From DATBJG01 sp963790545 (GTDB taxonomy: Bacteria; Acidobacteriota; Vicinamibacteria; Vicinamibacterales; JAMQPK01), in NCBI GenBank assembly GCA_963790545.1, contig CAWBPA010000016.1:1-64000 (forward strand): 64,000 bases of DNA, read 5' to 3'. Below are positions 1 to 8,925 of the stretch, piece by piece. A program made the translations under genes and the position numbers. A model generated the notes under the pieces. The model saw only the letters and a list, made by a program, of their open reading frames with translations, had not been told where the DNA came from and searched no databases. Numbering within the stretch: position 1 is the first letter of the stretch; each line of letters starts with the position of its first letter.

Positions 1-72
1 GTCACAGACGTCGACCCGCGTGACGTGGCGAGACTCGCCGAGGGCTATACAAGCGCCTTCGTGGGAACCTGA
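1..72 (+). CDS. C-terminal end of an unidentified protein (partial)
   Basis: The window opens inside a reading frame that runs 23 codons to a TGA at 70-72. The visible tail ends in the residues EGYTSAFVGT. No domain can be recognised from so short a piece, and the gene begins before the window. The frame has normal codon use for this DNA, but it could be chance. Confidence 0.3.
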   Translation, partial: VTDVDPRDVARLAEGYTSAFVGT

Positions 73-159
73 GAGGGGTTAGCGTTTCGGGTTTCGGCTC
101 GGCCGCGCCACCTGGGTTCGCCCGAGGTGACATCAAGGCGTCGCTCTGCTGGCAATTCT

Positions 160-567
160 TCACACCTCCCCTTCGCGACCAAACCGGGCGCGGCTGCCTT
201 TGATGGCATGCTCGATAGCACGCAATAGCGCGTCGGCGTCGAGTGGCTTCGTCAAGAACGCGACTGCTCCCGCTTTCATCGCCCGGTCCGTGACCTCCCC
301 GGCGTCGTAGCCCGAGATGAAGATGACAGGCATGTCAAGGCGGTCGAGAGCGAGGCGCTCTTGGAGTTGGAGACCAGTGAAGTCCGGAAGGTTGAGGTCA
401 AGGACCACGCAACTCGGGCCGGCCGGGATCGGTGGGTGAGCCAGGAACTCCTGTGCAGACGCGAATGTCTGCGATTGCCAACCAGCGGACTCGATCAGCA
501 ATTCCAGCGATTCTCGCACCGAGACGTCGTCGTCAACGATGAACACGGTTGGAGCGGCATCCGACAT
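160..567 (-). CDS. Stand-alone response regulator receiver (FixJ-type N-terminal domain)
   Basis: The 135-residue protein is a complete CheY-like receiver domain: acidic residues D12-D14 (VDDD), the expected phosphoacceptor D57 in the segment VVLDLNLP, S85 in IFISG, and K107 in LTKP. Its sequence is closest in style to the receivers of FixJ-family regulators, but it stops after the receiver, so there is no LuxR-type DNA-binding domain. The ATG at 567 was chosen because the homology begins there; an upstream extension of the frame has no receiver similarity. It is divergent from the histidine kinase at 669, which is the natural phosphodonor. With no output domain it must act through protein contacts or as a phosphate sink. 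Confidence 0.85.
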   Translation of the reverse strand: MSDAAPTVFIVDDDVSVRESLELLIESAGWQSQTFASAQEFLAHPPIPAGPSCVVLDLNLPDFTGLQLQERLALDRLDMPVIFISGYDAGEVTDRAMKAGAVAFLTKPLDADALLRAIEHAIKGSRARFGREGEV

Positions 568-668
568 TGTGACGACCTCAATCAAAGCAGTCCGACCCGC
601 TGTTGACTGCGCACCTGCGTCGGCCCCAGTCGCGACCGGCCGGCAAGGGAGTCGTGCGCAGCATCGCA

Positions 669-2385
669 ATGACCAGGGACCGACGGAGCTCTAAATCGAA
701 GGAACATCGACGGCGCAGCTTCGGGCGTATCATCCAGTCTGCCAGGAGTCGCTCGGATGCTGAAGACAGCCGCCGTCGTCTCTCAGGAAGGGCACTGATC
801 CTGTCGACCGTGTCGCCAGGAGCGGCGCAGAAACGGCTGGCTCTTGCCGTCGTGCTCGGATTGTTGATCGTCTTCGTTCTGATTGCCGCCGGGCCGCTTG
901 GGAGCATTCAGACCAAGCCTGTCGCTGCATTCGTTCCGGCTTATGCAACGGCGATGTTCGTCTGCGATTCGATCACCGCGATTCTGCTCTTTGTCCAGTT
1001 TTCCATTCTGCGCTCACGCGCCATCCTCGTCATTGCGAGTGGATATCTTTTCACAGCGCTCATCCTCATTCCTTGGATCCTGGCGTTTCCTGGAGTGTTT
1101 GCGCCAAACGTTGGGCTCATTGGCGGTTTGCAGACCACGTCGTGGCTGTACTTCTCCCAGCACGCGGGCCTTCCTCTGTTCGCGATCTGGTATGCCTTGT
1201 CGAAGGGTACCGCGGCCGACACACGCGTCTGGCGACGGGCGACACGTTCGGCGATCGCCCTGAGTGTCGCCCTGACCGCCGGCCTGGTCTCGGCAGTCAC
1301 GATCATTTGCGTAGCGGGCGAAGCGCAGTTGCCTCGAGTGGTTCTCGATTCCCTCCATCTCAGCCCGCTGTGGCCCTATGCTGGGGCACCCGTTGCATTC
1401 CTGAGTCTGTCTGGCTCTCATCGTGCTCTGGATTCGAGGGCGTTCCTTGCTCGATCTGTGGTTGATGGTCGTGATGTGCCTGTACACGATCGAGATACCA
1501 CTGAGCTACTACCCGACACCATTCCGATTCAGCATCGGCTGGTATGCGGTCAGGGTGGTCGGGTTCCTATCCAGTACGCTCGTCCTGACGGTCCTGCTGT
1601 ACGAGATTCAAGCGATCTACGGGAAGCTGCTCGAGGCGGTCCTCGCTCAGCGTCGTGAGCGCGAGGCGCGACTCATGACCGGAGACGCTGTGGCGGCGAC
1701 GATTGCTCACGAGGTCAGACAGCCATTGACGGCGATGATTGCCAGTGCCGAGGCGGGTTTGCGCTTTCTCGATCGCTCGATGCCCCGTGTCGACAAAGCA
1801 AAGGAAACATTCACACGGATCGTCGCTGACGGACATCGCGCGGGCGAAGTCGTCGGAAGCGTTCGCGCGATATTTAGAAATGATCCCAGAACGAGAACCT
1901 CGCTCGACGTCAACGAACTTATCAGGGACGCAGTTGCCCTGGAACGGGGGGATCTGCATAAGCACCAGATACAGGTCCGGCTCCAGCCAAGCACACAGCT
2001 GCTGGAAGTCCAGGGAGATCGAGTTCAACTGCAGCAGGTCCTTCTTAACCTGATCACGAACGCCATCCAGGCCATGGCGACTGAGGAGGAACCGAGAGTT
2101 CTATGCGTGAAATCGGACACGCATGAAGGCAACTTCGTAATCGTGTCGGTTGCAGATACGGGGACAGGAATTGAACGGCAAGACATCGATCGGATATTCA
2201 GCCCGCTCTTCACCACCAAATCAGATGGCATGGGGATGGGTCTGTCGATTTGCCGTTCGATCATCCAGGCGCACGATGGCCGACTGTGGGTTTCCCCGAA
2301 CACTCCCCGAGGGTCCGTATTCCAGTTCACTTTGCGCGCCCAGAATACGGCCTCCGTGCAGCCCTTCATCCCGAGGCGTGATTAG
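669..2385 (+). CDS. Membrane-bound sensor histidine kinase, MASE4-like sensor (frameshifted)
   Basis: The N-terminal part, read from 669, has several hydrophobic segments (about residues 55-250) resembling a MASE4-type integral membrane sensor. The kinase part is in a different frame, readable from 1423 to 2385. It has the H box (AHEVRQPLTAM), N box (NLITNAIQA), G1 (DTGTGI), F box (SPLFTTK) and G2 (GMGMGLSI), so it is a full HisKA plus HATPase pair. The frames join cleanly near 1410-1417, where LSLSG in the first frame should continue into LIVLWIRGRS in the second, so one base has probably been gained or lost. The upstream receiver gene is the likely partner. The 5' start is uncertain between 603 and 669. 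Confidence 0.8.
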
Positions 2386-2803
2386 AAGGTTCGTCACATG
2401 CATGAACATCGGGCTCCTCAGCGTCCGTTAGGAGCTCTCCTCCCTGCGCCGACGACTGAGCGTCAGCGGACTTGCCTCTTCGCAGCGTTAACGGGCTGCG
2501 GCCCGCGAGCGACTCCCGACGACGAAGACGAAGAAGCGGCTGGGAATGCGCAACCGATACCAAAGTATCGGGAATACCATCGTCTAATAGATCCGACCTC
2601 ACACGCGTGGTGCAATCGTGCGTGTTTAGAGGTCCCGTGAAGATGCTGACCTTCCTTGTAGCCTCGGCAGATCGCAACCGCCGTCATTCACCCGCGCCTG
2701 GTCGGATTACGACGCCTTTTACACAAGAGCTGTTCACCGCGCGACGCGGCCTGGCGAAGGCTTCTACAAGTACGCCTCCTAGCGGTCTCGAAAGGAGCGA
2801 ACG
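2386..2803. other. Intergenic stretch with no recognisable gene
   Basis: About 420 bases separate the kinase from the alcohol dehydrogenase. Short frames exist on both strands but none resembles a known family. The last bases contain a clear ribosome binding site (GAAAGGAG) for the dehydrogenase. A CGTCACA at 2392 has no matching -10 element at the right spacing. Confidence 0.5.
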
Positions 2804-3907
2804 ATGCTCGCGTACCGACTTCTCCAAGCGCAGACGCAACCGGAATTTCAGGAGGTGCCCGAGCCCCACGCGGCAGCTGGCCAAGTGGTCGTCAGAGTGG
2901 CGGGCTCGGGCCTGTGCCACACCGACTTCACGGTCATCTCCAGAGAACGAAGCTACTGGAAGGAGCAGCCGCCGCCTTTCACGCTCGGGCACGAGATCGC
3001 CGGATGGGTGGAAGAAGCCGGAACCGGAGTGACGAGGTTTCGGCACGGCGATGCCGTCGCGGTCAACCCATCTTGGGCGAGCTGCGGCCGCTGTCACATG
3101 TGCCGGTCCGGCGAAGAGAACCACTGCCTCTATCAGAAGGCCATCCGCGCTCCCGGTGTCGGTTACGACGGGGGACACGCGCCGTATGTCCTTGTTCCGG
3201 AGGCGAGGTTTCTCGTTCCGATCGGCGATCTCGACCCGGTCGAGGCTGCGCCGCTCACGGATGCGGGTATCACGACATACTCCGCGATCAAGCCGGCGCT
3301 TTCCGCGATTTGGCCGGGCAGCACCGCGGTCGTGATCGGCGTCGGCGGCTTGGGAATCTATGCGGTTCAATTCCTTCGTTTGCTGACCGGCGCACGAATC
3401 ATCGCCGTCGATTCGAGCGAAGCCAGACTGAAGCTGGCTCGCGAGTACGGAGCCGACGACGTCGTGTCGAGTGGTCCCGACGCCGCGAACCACATTCGCG
3501 ATCTCACCGGCGGGGTCGGGGCGACATTCGTCCTGGATTGCGTGGGAGTGAACGCCACGCTCGCGACAGCGGTCGCCGCCTTGTCGTGGCGCGGCCGTCT
3601 CGTCATGGTCGGCGCAGGCGGTGGCTCCATTCCGTTCGACTTCTTCAAAGTGCCCCCAGGCGCGCAGCTGGTGACCAGCCTGAACGGCGGCAGCATCGCG
3701 TTGATGGAGGTCGTCGAGATGGCAGCTCTGGGTCGGCTCAAGATCCTCGTCGATCGCTATCCCCTCAGCGCGGCGAAGCAGGCGTACGACGATTTCGAGC
3801 ACGGACGTCTGGTCGGTCGTGCCGTGCTCATGCCCGAAACGATGAAAGATGCCGACCGCGGGCCAACTACCTCGTCGCGCCTCGCAGCGGTGTCTGCCGC
3901 CGTCTGA
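2804..3907 (+). CDS. Zinc-dependent NAD(P) alcohol dehydrogenase
   Basis: The 367-residue protein is a medium-chain zinc alcohol dehydrogenase of normal length. Visible catalytic zinc ligands are C38 and H63-E64 (LGHEIAG). The structural zinc cysteines are C94, C97, C100 and C108. The Rossmann fold shows the glycine motif GVGGLG around 179-184, and D203 at the end of the second strand suggests preference for NAD over NADP. The ATG follows GAAAGGAG at good spacing. It interconverts alcohols and aldehydes or ketones in the cytoplasm; the substrate is not readable from sequence. It lies about 100 bases upstream of a catalase-related hemoprotein and a lipoxygenase-like gene on the same strand, so it may handle aldehydes from lipid hydroperoxide cleavage. 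That role is inference. Confidence 0.9.
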   Translation: MLAYRLLQAQTQPEFQEVPEPHAAAGQVVVRVAGSGLCHTDFTVISRERSYWKEQPPPFTLGHEIAGWVEEAGTGVTRFRHGDAVAVNPSWASCGRCHMCRSGEENHCLYQKAIRAPGVGYDGGHAPYVLVPEARFLVPIGDLDPVEAAPLTDAGITTYSAIKPALSAIWPGSTAVVIGVGGLGIYAVQFLRLLTGARIIAVDSSEARLKLAREYGADDVVSSGPDAANHIRDLTGGVGATFVLDCVGVNATLATAVAALSWRGRLVMVGAGGGSIPFDFFKVPPGAQLVTSLNGGSIALMEVVEMAALGRLKILVDRYPLSAAKQAYDDFEHGRLVGRAVLMPETMKDADRGPTTSSRLAAVSAAV

Positions 3908-4003
3908 GTGTGACCGAATGGCCGAGACGACGAACGCTGCACCGAAGGAGTGGAAGGTCTCGATCAGGATGACTCGCCGTTCGCCTGAAAGGAGTGGGCA
4001 ACA

Positions 4004-5165
4004 ATGACTCAGAAATTTGTGCGTTACAGTCCGGACGTTGAACAGGAGGAGCCCGATTTCGAACAAACCCTGCAGCAGGTCATCGATGACATGAAACAGC
4101 ACATGCGCGGCTCGCTCAAAACCGAGGGGATCGGGCTTGTGGTGCGCAACGCCCATGCCAAGGGTTACGGTCTGGCCCGGGGAGAATTTGAAATTCTCAG
4201 TGGAATGCCGAACGAATATGCGCAGGGCATCTACGCCAAACCGGGCCGACACGAAGCCATGGTTCGTTTCTCAAACGGGACCAATCACGTTGGTAGCGAT
4301 CGGTTTCTGGGTCCGATCACCGGCATCGGGCTGAAGATTTTCGGGATAGAAGGAAAAACTCTCCTTGAGGATGAGCCGGACAGCCACACCTTCGACTATG
4401 CGCTGATCAACCAGCCGGTCTTCTTCGTCAACACGCTCGCGCATTATGTGTTCATTCAGTCTGTGTTTGCCAACCTTGGCCTGCCGCCGCCAGCGAATCT
4501 TACGCCGGAGGAAAGGCAGGCGGCACTCCACCGCGTTCTCTACAACTTTGTGACGGGCAAGGGCACGCTGCCTCCGGAGCAGTGGGCCTGGGAGGAGCTC
4601 GGCACTTTCCTGCAGATCGCGCAAACCAAGCCCGTGAATCTCCTCCTCTCGACGTATTGGACTATGGGTGCGGTGCGCCATGGCGACTACGTCGCAAAGG
4701 TTCGTGTGGCCCCGGTTCAATCGTTCGCCGACCGCGTTGAACAGCGAGCTCTCGATCTCACTTCTGCCGAACAAGTCTTCCGGCCGGCGCTCGTAGCGGA
4801 GCTGCGCAAGCAACCCTACGAGTTCGACATCCAGGTCCAGCTCTGCACGGATCTGGCTCAAATGCCCGTTGAGAAAACGACGGTCCTGTTGGCCCGAAAG
4901 CCTCTCGCCGTTCGTGACCGTCGCGAAATTGCGGCTGCCGCAACAGGATATCGGCGGGGAAGACAATTTCGAAAAGATGGACAAGACTTCGATGACCGCC
5001 TGGCGCGTCACGGAGCAGCATCGTCCGCTCGGCAACATCATGCGTTCGCGCAAGGAGGTCTACCGGCAGTCATCGATTCTTCGCCACCAAACAAACAAAC
5101 AGGAGCGTAAGGAACCGAAGAATCTGGCTGAAGTGTTCGGGGAGCAGATGGCGGCCGGCCGTTAG
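4004..5165 (+). CDS. Catalase-related hemoprotein, possible allene oxide synthase or hydroperoxide lyase type (frameshifted near the 3' end)
   Basis: The protein belongs to the small catalase-like hemoproteins (about 385 residues). The distal heme histidine is H51 in AHAKGYG, the VRFSNG segment follows at 87-92, and the distal asparagine is N136 in NQPVFF. The uncorrected frame runs to 5110 but loses homology after about residue 295. From about 4885 the conserved tail continues in another frame to 5165, reading WPESLSPFVTVAKL and then HRPLGN and RKEVYRQSS. The R-x3-Y there is the proximal heme tyrosine motif, so an uncorrected translation would lack the axial ligand. Family members either disproportionate peroxide weakly or act on fatty acid hydroperoxides. 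The lipoxygenase-like gene immediately downstream favours the second role. A good ribosome binding site (GAAAGGAG) precedes the ATG. Confidence 0.85.
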
Positions 5166-5225
5166 GTCGGCCACTCGGTGAAGGACCACCAGCCGATTAC
5201 AGACTCGGTTTAAGGGAGACAGACG

Positions 5226-7085
5226 ATGGCAACTCAAAGCACTTTCGTGGGCGAATCAGCCGGACAACTGTCAAAGGTCAAGATGCCTCGGCTCCCGCTC
5301 GGCGAGCTCGGGTTCAAGTACGTTCCCGCCGTACCCGTGGACCCCGGTGGCGTAGGAGACACGCTATTCAAGCTCGCCGTTCGGCTCAAACAGCGTGAGC
5401 AACCACTGCAAGGTCTGTCCAAGACGTTCACAATTGGGGGATCGACGGCGCGCGCCTATAACTTCCTGTTCGGCACCGAAGCGGCCGACGAGAAGCAGGC
5501 AGCGGCACATGAGAGCCTGCGCAGCTCCCTGAGCCGTGACCCGTCGGAGATCATCCGCATCTTGGTCGGAATGCTCAAAGAGGCACCCGAGGAGCCGACC
5601 CCGGGAGGAGTGCGCGGTGGCGACGATCTCACGTCTGTGGCGCTCGACGATCCCAAACAATGGTCGATGTCCTGGACCACGCTGCCCGAGGTGTTTACTT
5701 CGGCGCTGCCGCAGCTGGACGAGTGGGCAGCAACGGTGGACGTGACGCAGCCCGACAAGGCGACCGAGGCGTTCTTTCCGACGATCGCCCGCTACGGCCT
5801 GTCCTTCAACCTTATTCTCCCCAGGAAAGTGCGGGACCTCGAGGTTGGAACATGGCGAAATCTCTTCGGTACCGCATGGACTCCTGCGCTGGATGCCGCG
5901 GCCAAGGCCGGCTTGTTGTACGTCATCGATTTCCGGATCTACGAGACGCTGCAGCCGCAAAAGGTCGCCGGCATTCCTCGGTTCACGCCGAGCACCGTCA
6001 CCGTGCTCGTCCAGAACCCCGCGACGAAGGCGTTGACTCCCGAACTGGTCCGTGTCGCCGGCGGGAACAACGAACCAAAAGTCTTCAGCCGGCAGGGTTC
6101 GACCGCGGCCTCGGCGTGGGTGTACGCCCTCCAGGCGGCCAAGGTATCTGTCACCGCCTTCGGCGTCTGGCTCGGTCACGTCTATCAATGGCACATCGTC
6201 ACCGCCGCCATGCTGATGACGATGTTCGACAATCTGTCGGCGAACCATCCGGTCCGCAAACTGCTCGAGCCGCAGTCGAGTTACGTCATCCCCTTCGACA
6301 ACGTGCTGCTTTTGACCTGGAGCTCGGTGGTCCCCCCGACGTCGATTGCGACCGCCCGACAGTTCGTCGAGCTGATGGATCTCTACGCCAGGACGCGCCA
6401 GTTCTTCGACGACGATCCGACGACCACGCTGGAGCGGCTCGGCATCGTCGAGTCCGACTTCACCGTCCACGAGCCGTGGGACCAGTACCCCAACGTCGGC
6501 CGTCTGTTGGCCATCTGGAATGCGACCGGCCGCTACGTCAACACGTACGTCGATCGAACCTATGCGACCGACCAGGACGTGCAACGGGACGGAGAGCTCC
6601 AGATCTGGATCGGAGATTCCACTAACCAGGATCGCGGCAACGTCCGTGGCCTGCCGGTCATGGATTCGAAAGATGCCCTGAAGCGGATCCTCCACAGTCT
6701 CGTCTACCGCATCACCGCGCATGGCAGCAGCCGCCTCTACCGCGGTGCCAATCCGGCTCTTACCTTCGTCGCCAACTTTCCACCTTGCCTGCAGGACGCG
6801 ACGATCCCGGATCCAACGCTCAGCTTCGATACCAAGGCCCTGCTCCGGTTCCTTCCCAGAACCGGCACCATTGGATCGATGCTCCACTTCTACTTCACAT
6901 TCTGGGCCTCGACGCCCTACGTGCCCTTTGTCCCGATCGGGGGAATCGACCGCGAGCTGTTCTTCGACGACGCGGTGAGCAATCAGGCGTTGATCGACCT
7001 GCGCCGCTTCATCGTCGACTTCATCGAGCGCTTCGAGCCGGACACGCCTCAGATATGGCAGTGGGAGCGCAACATCGAGACCTAA
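5226..7085 (+). CDS. Lipoxygenase-like non-heme iron dioxygenase
   Basis: The 619-residue protein has the lipoxygenase core. H318 and H323 form the H-x4-H iron motif (GHVYQWH), followed at 341 by HPVRKLLEP, which matches the HPIxKLLxPH signature of the family. Around 499 the segment AHGSSRL and then ANFPP match the second metal-binding region, where lipoxygenases usually have H-x3-N; here it reads H-x3-R. The protein ends in NIET rather than the usual terminal isoleucine or valine. Lipoxygenases add oxygen to polyunsaturated fatty acids to give hydroperoxides. No signal peptide is visible. It sits 60 bases after the catalase-related gene and 25 before an SRPBCC gene, so one transcript is likely. 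The altered ligands leave activity open. Confidence 0.75.
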   Translation: MATQSTFVGESAGQLSKVKMPRLPLGELGFKYVPAVPVDPGGVGDTLFKLAVRLKQREQPLQGLSKTFTIGGSTARAYNFLFGTEAADEKQAAAHESLRSSLSRDPSEIIRILVGMLKEAPEEPTPGGVRGGDDLTSVALDDPKQWSMSWTTLPEVFTSALPQLDEWAATVDVTQPDKATEAFFPTIARYGLSFNLILPRKVRDLEVGTWRNLFGTAWTPALDAAAKAGLLYVIDFRIYETLQPQKVAGIPRFTPSTVTVLVQNPATKALTPELVRVAGGNNEPKVFSRQGSTAASAWVYALQAAKVSVTAFGVWLGHVYQWHIVTAAMLMTMFDNLSANHPVRKLLEPQSSYVIPFDNVLLLTWSSVVPPTSIATARQFVELMDLYARTRQFFDDDPTTTLERLGIVESDFTVHEPWDQYPNVGRLLAIWNATGRYVNTYVDRTYATDQDVQRDGELQIWIGDSTNQDRGNVRGLPVMDSKDALKRILHSLVYRITAHGSSRLYRGANPALTFVANFPPCLQDATIPDPTLSFDTKALLRFLPRTGTIGSMLHFYFTFWASTPYVPFVPIGGIDRELFFDDAVSNQALIDLRRFIVDFIERFEPDTPQIWQWERNIET

Positions 7086-7110
7086 AACCCGGCGCGGTGA
7101 AGGAATACAC

Positions 7111-7674
7111 ATGTCTACCATCCATCTGCACCAGACAACGACCTCGACGCCCGAGCAGTTCCTCGCCGCGCTTATCGACTTCGGACCGGGCCGTTCGAAG
7201 CTCTTTGGCAACAGCGCGGACGAGTACCTCAAGGTGCATCACCGTGGTCCTTCTGATGCGGACGTCACGGAAGGCTCAGGCGGCATCTGGGAACGCCTCC
7301 ATTACGACTGGTCAGATCCCAGCCGGGTCATCATGACGACCACCGACTCAAATCTCTGGGGAGGCCGGTCGGGCCACACCTACACCTTCACGCGGCGGTC
7401 CGACGGAATGACTGATGTGGACGCCATCGTCGTACGCGAGGGCAAGAACCTCAAAGGGCGGGCGCTCGGACTCGTGCTCGGGACAGTCGGCAAGGGCGTT
7501 TTGGAAAAGGCCTTTAGAAACACGGTCAAGGCCATCGGTTGGCCGAGAACCTCCCGAACGCCGTACTGCTCGCGTACCGGACTCCGGACACGGGTCCCTT
7601 TTCCAGTTTCACGACTCCTTCGCCCGGCACGCGGCGGCATTCCTCGCGTCGGACGCAGCGTTCGCGCCGTATAG
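7111..7674 (+). CDS. SRPBCC (START-like) family protein, 3' end uncertain
   Basis: About the first 143 residues look like an SRPBCC hydrophobic-pocket domain of the polyketide cyclase/dehydrase type, ending in VLEKAFRNTVKAI. Relatives normally stop a few residues later. Here the frame runs on for about 45 low-quality residues to a stop at 7674, so a frameshift near 7535 is likely. The ATG lies 25 bases after the lipoxygenase-like gene with GAAGGA as ribosome binding site, so co-transcription is expected. Such domains bind or cyclise hydrophobic molecules. A role on a lipoxygenase product is attractive but is inference. It converges on the VOC gene at 7690. Confidence 0.7.
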   Translation: MSTIHLHQTTTSTPEQFLAALIDFGPGRSKLFGNSADEYLKVHHRGPSDADVTEGSGGIWERLHYDWSDPSRVIMTTTDSNLWGGRSGHTYTFTRRSDGMTDVDAIVVREGKNLKGRALGLVLGTVGKGVLEKAFRNTVKAIGWPRTSRTPYCSRTGLRTRVPFPVSRLLRPARGGIPRVGRSVRAV

Positions 7675-7689
7675 GTCCGATCTGCTCCT

Positions 7690-8073
7690 TCAGCGCCGAC
7701 CTGCCCCGCGACCCTCTCGCACCTGAAGCAGATTCCCGTCCGGATCCTGGAACCTCGCGGCGTAACCCCAGGGGAACTCGAGGATCTCGGGTGCCTCGAA
7801 CTTCACTCCGCGCGACTTCAGCGTCTCGAACGCCATCCGGCAATTTTCCACCTCGATGGTATAAACCGCGGAACCCGACTTGGCCGTGCCGGGTGTGCCT
7901 GGCCACAGAACGAGCTCGAAATCCTGCCCCTTGACGCCGACGGTCAGGAATCGCGGTCCGTCGGGTGTCGGGTAGTCACCCCGCTTCTCGAGACCGATGA
8001 CATTCGCATAGAAGTCGAGCGCCTTGTCCTGATCGCTCACCAACAGCGCCACGTACACCACTTTTTTCAGCAT
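7690..8073 (-). CDS. VOC (glyoxalase/bleomycin resistance) family protein
   Basis: The 127-residue protein is a single two-module vicinal oxygen chelate domain, starting MLKKVVYVALLVSDQDKALD and ending with the typical WGYAARFQDPDGNLLQV. Such small proteins include lyases, dioxygenases and antibiotic-binding proteins; the substrate cannot be read. It is the first gene downstream, on the same strand, of an ECF41-type promoter at 8197-8223, so the sigma factor at 9287 probably controls it. Confidence 0.88.
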   Translation of the reverse strand: MLKKVVYVALLVSDQDKALDFYANVIGLEKRGDYPTPDGPRFLTVGVKGQDFELVLWPGTPGTAKSGSAVYTIEVENCRMAFETLKSRGVKFEAPEILEFPWGYAARFQDPDGNLLQVREGRGAGRR

Positions 8074-8196
8074 CGTCGTTCCTCCGTTCGTGGTCCTCGA
8101 CAGTCATCGTTCGTGATGTTGATCAAACTTCAGCAGGCCCCTTCGCACAATCGATGCGTGCGTTCACCTCCTTGGAAGCTCAGTTCCTACTGGAAT

Positions 8197-8223
8197 GACC
8201 GGCGAAGGCGGGAGAATGTGACC
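8197..8223 (-). promoter_or_regulatory. ECF41-type promoter toward the VOC gene
   Basis: Read on the minus strand: GGTCACA, exactly 16 bases, then GGTC. This differs by one base in each box from the published ECF41 consensus TGTCACA-N16-CGTC. The same pair of boxes with the same spacing recurs at 9185-9211. The surrounding 70 bases are also similar between the two copies (about 8171-8243 and 9156-9232). Confidence 0.6.
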
Positions 8224-8360
8224 GACCGGCTGTGCTTGGCTGCACCGACACTCGTCTATCAGCGTGTTACGTACGCGGCCTTCGGTTTATCGGCGCGCGC
8301 CGCTCTAGGCGGTCTCGATATTGAAGCGCTGACTGAAGGGATTGGGGGAGGAGTCTCAGC

Positions 8361-8915
8361 TCAACGCAATTCCGCCTGCCAGAGACCAGAGTATTCCGTC
8401 ACAAAACCTGCGAGGTTAACTTCCAGCCGCCGCACGAAAGCGCCACCGTGCGACTCATATCGATAGGTCGTCTCTCCCTCACGGCGATAGATTTGTGGCA
8501 GCTGCTCGAACACCAGCGAGGGAAACGGCAGCCAAGCTGCGGTTACGGCCGCTTCTTCGCCGAGGGCCAATGCAAGACGGCGAATTGGAAGGAGATTCGT
8601 CGAAGGGCTGAACCCCAAGTCGATATCGATGCATCCCTCCACAATGGGGCACTCTGCGCCATTCGCATACCACTTTCCCTGCGCGTCAACAGATACGCGC
8701 AGCTTGACCTTTGCGTCGCCGATGACGCCGTTCACGCGGGCTCCCGTAGTCCGCCAGGTATTGTCGACAGTCACCAGGTACTCGAGCCTGCACGGAGCCT
8801 GCTCGTGTGCGAAGACCGCGGTCCCATTGAGATGCCATCCTCGGTCCACGGCTTCAAGTGTCGCGAGCTCATGTCCAGGAGTGTCGAGCCGCCGCCACAG
8901 GATGCGGTCAATCAT
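8361..8915 (-). CDS. Putative glycolipid-binding domain protein
   Basis: The 184-residue protein matches the putative glycolipid-binding family (formerly DUF1089), starting ILWRRLDTPGHE and containing the conserved ECPIVEGCIDIDLGF segment in its middle. The family is soluble and its biochemical role is not settled. It begins 10 bases after the LuxR-type HTH reading frame on the same strand, and both lie behind the ECF41-type promoter at 9185-9211. It is therefore a likely target of the neighbouring sigma factor. Confidence 0.85.
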   Translation of the reverse strand: MIDRILWRRLDTPGHELATLEAVDRGWHLNGTAVFAHEQAPCRLEYLVTVDNTWRTTGARVNGVIGDAKVKLRVSVDAQGKWYANGAECPIVEGCIDIDLGFSPSTNLLPIRRLALALGEEAAVTAAWLPFPSLVFEQLPQIYRREGETTYRYESHGGAFVRRLEVNLAGFVTEYSGLWQAELR

Positions 8916-8925
8916 TTCGCCGCGG

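Noticed and set aside
2392..2430. CGTCACA as an ECF41 promoter
   Set aside because: No CGTC or GGTC at 16 bases; a CGTC occurs only at about 23 bases.
2684..4252. Long open frame on the minus strand opposite the dehydrogenase
   Set aside because: It is antisense to a clear enzyme gene, has the skewed composition of a shadow frame, and matches no family.
5364..7232. Open frame of over 600 codons opposite the lipoxygenase-like gene
   Set aside because: A shadow of the high-GC coding strand; low complexity and no domain.
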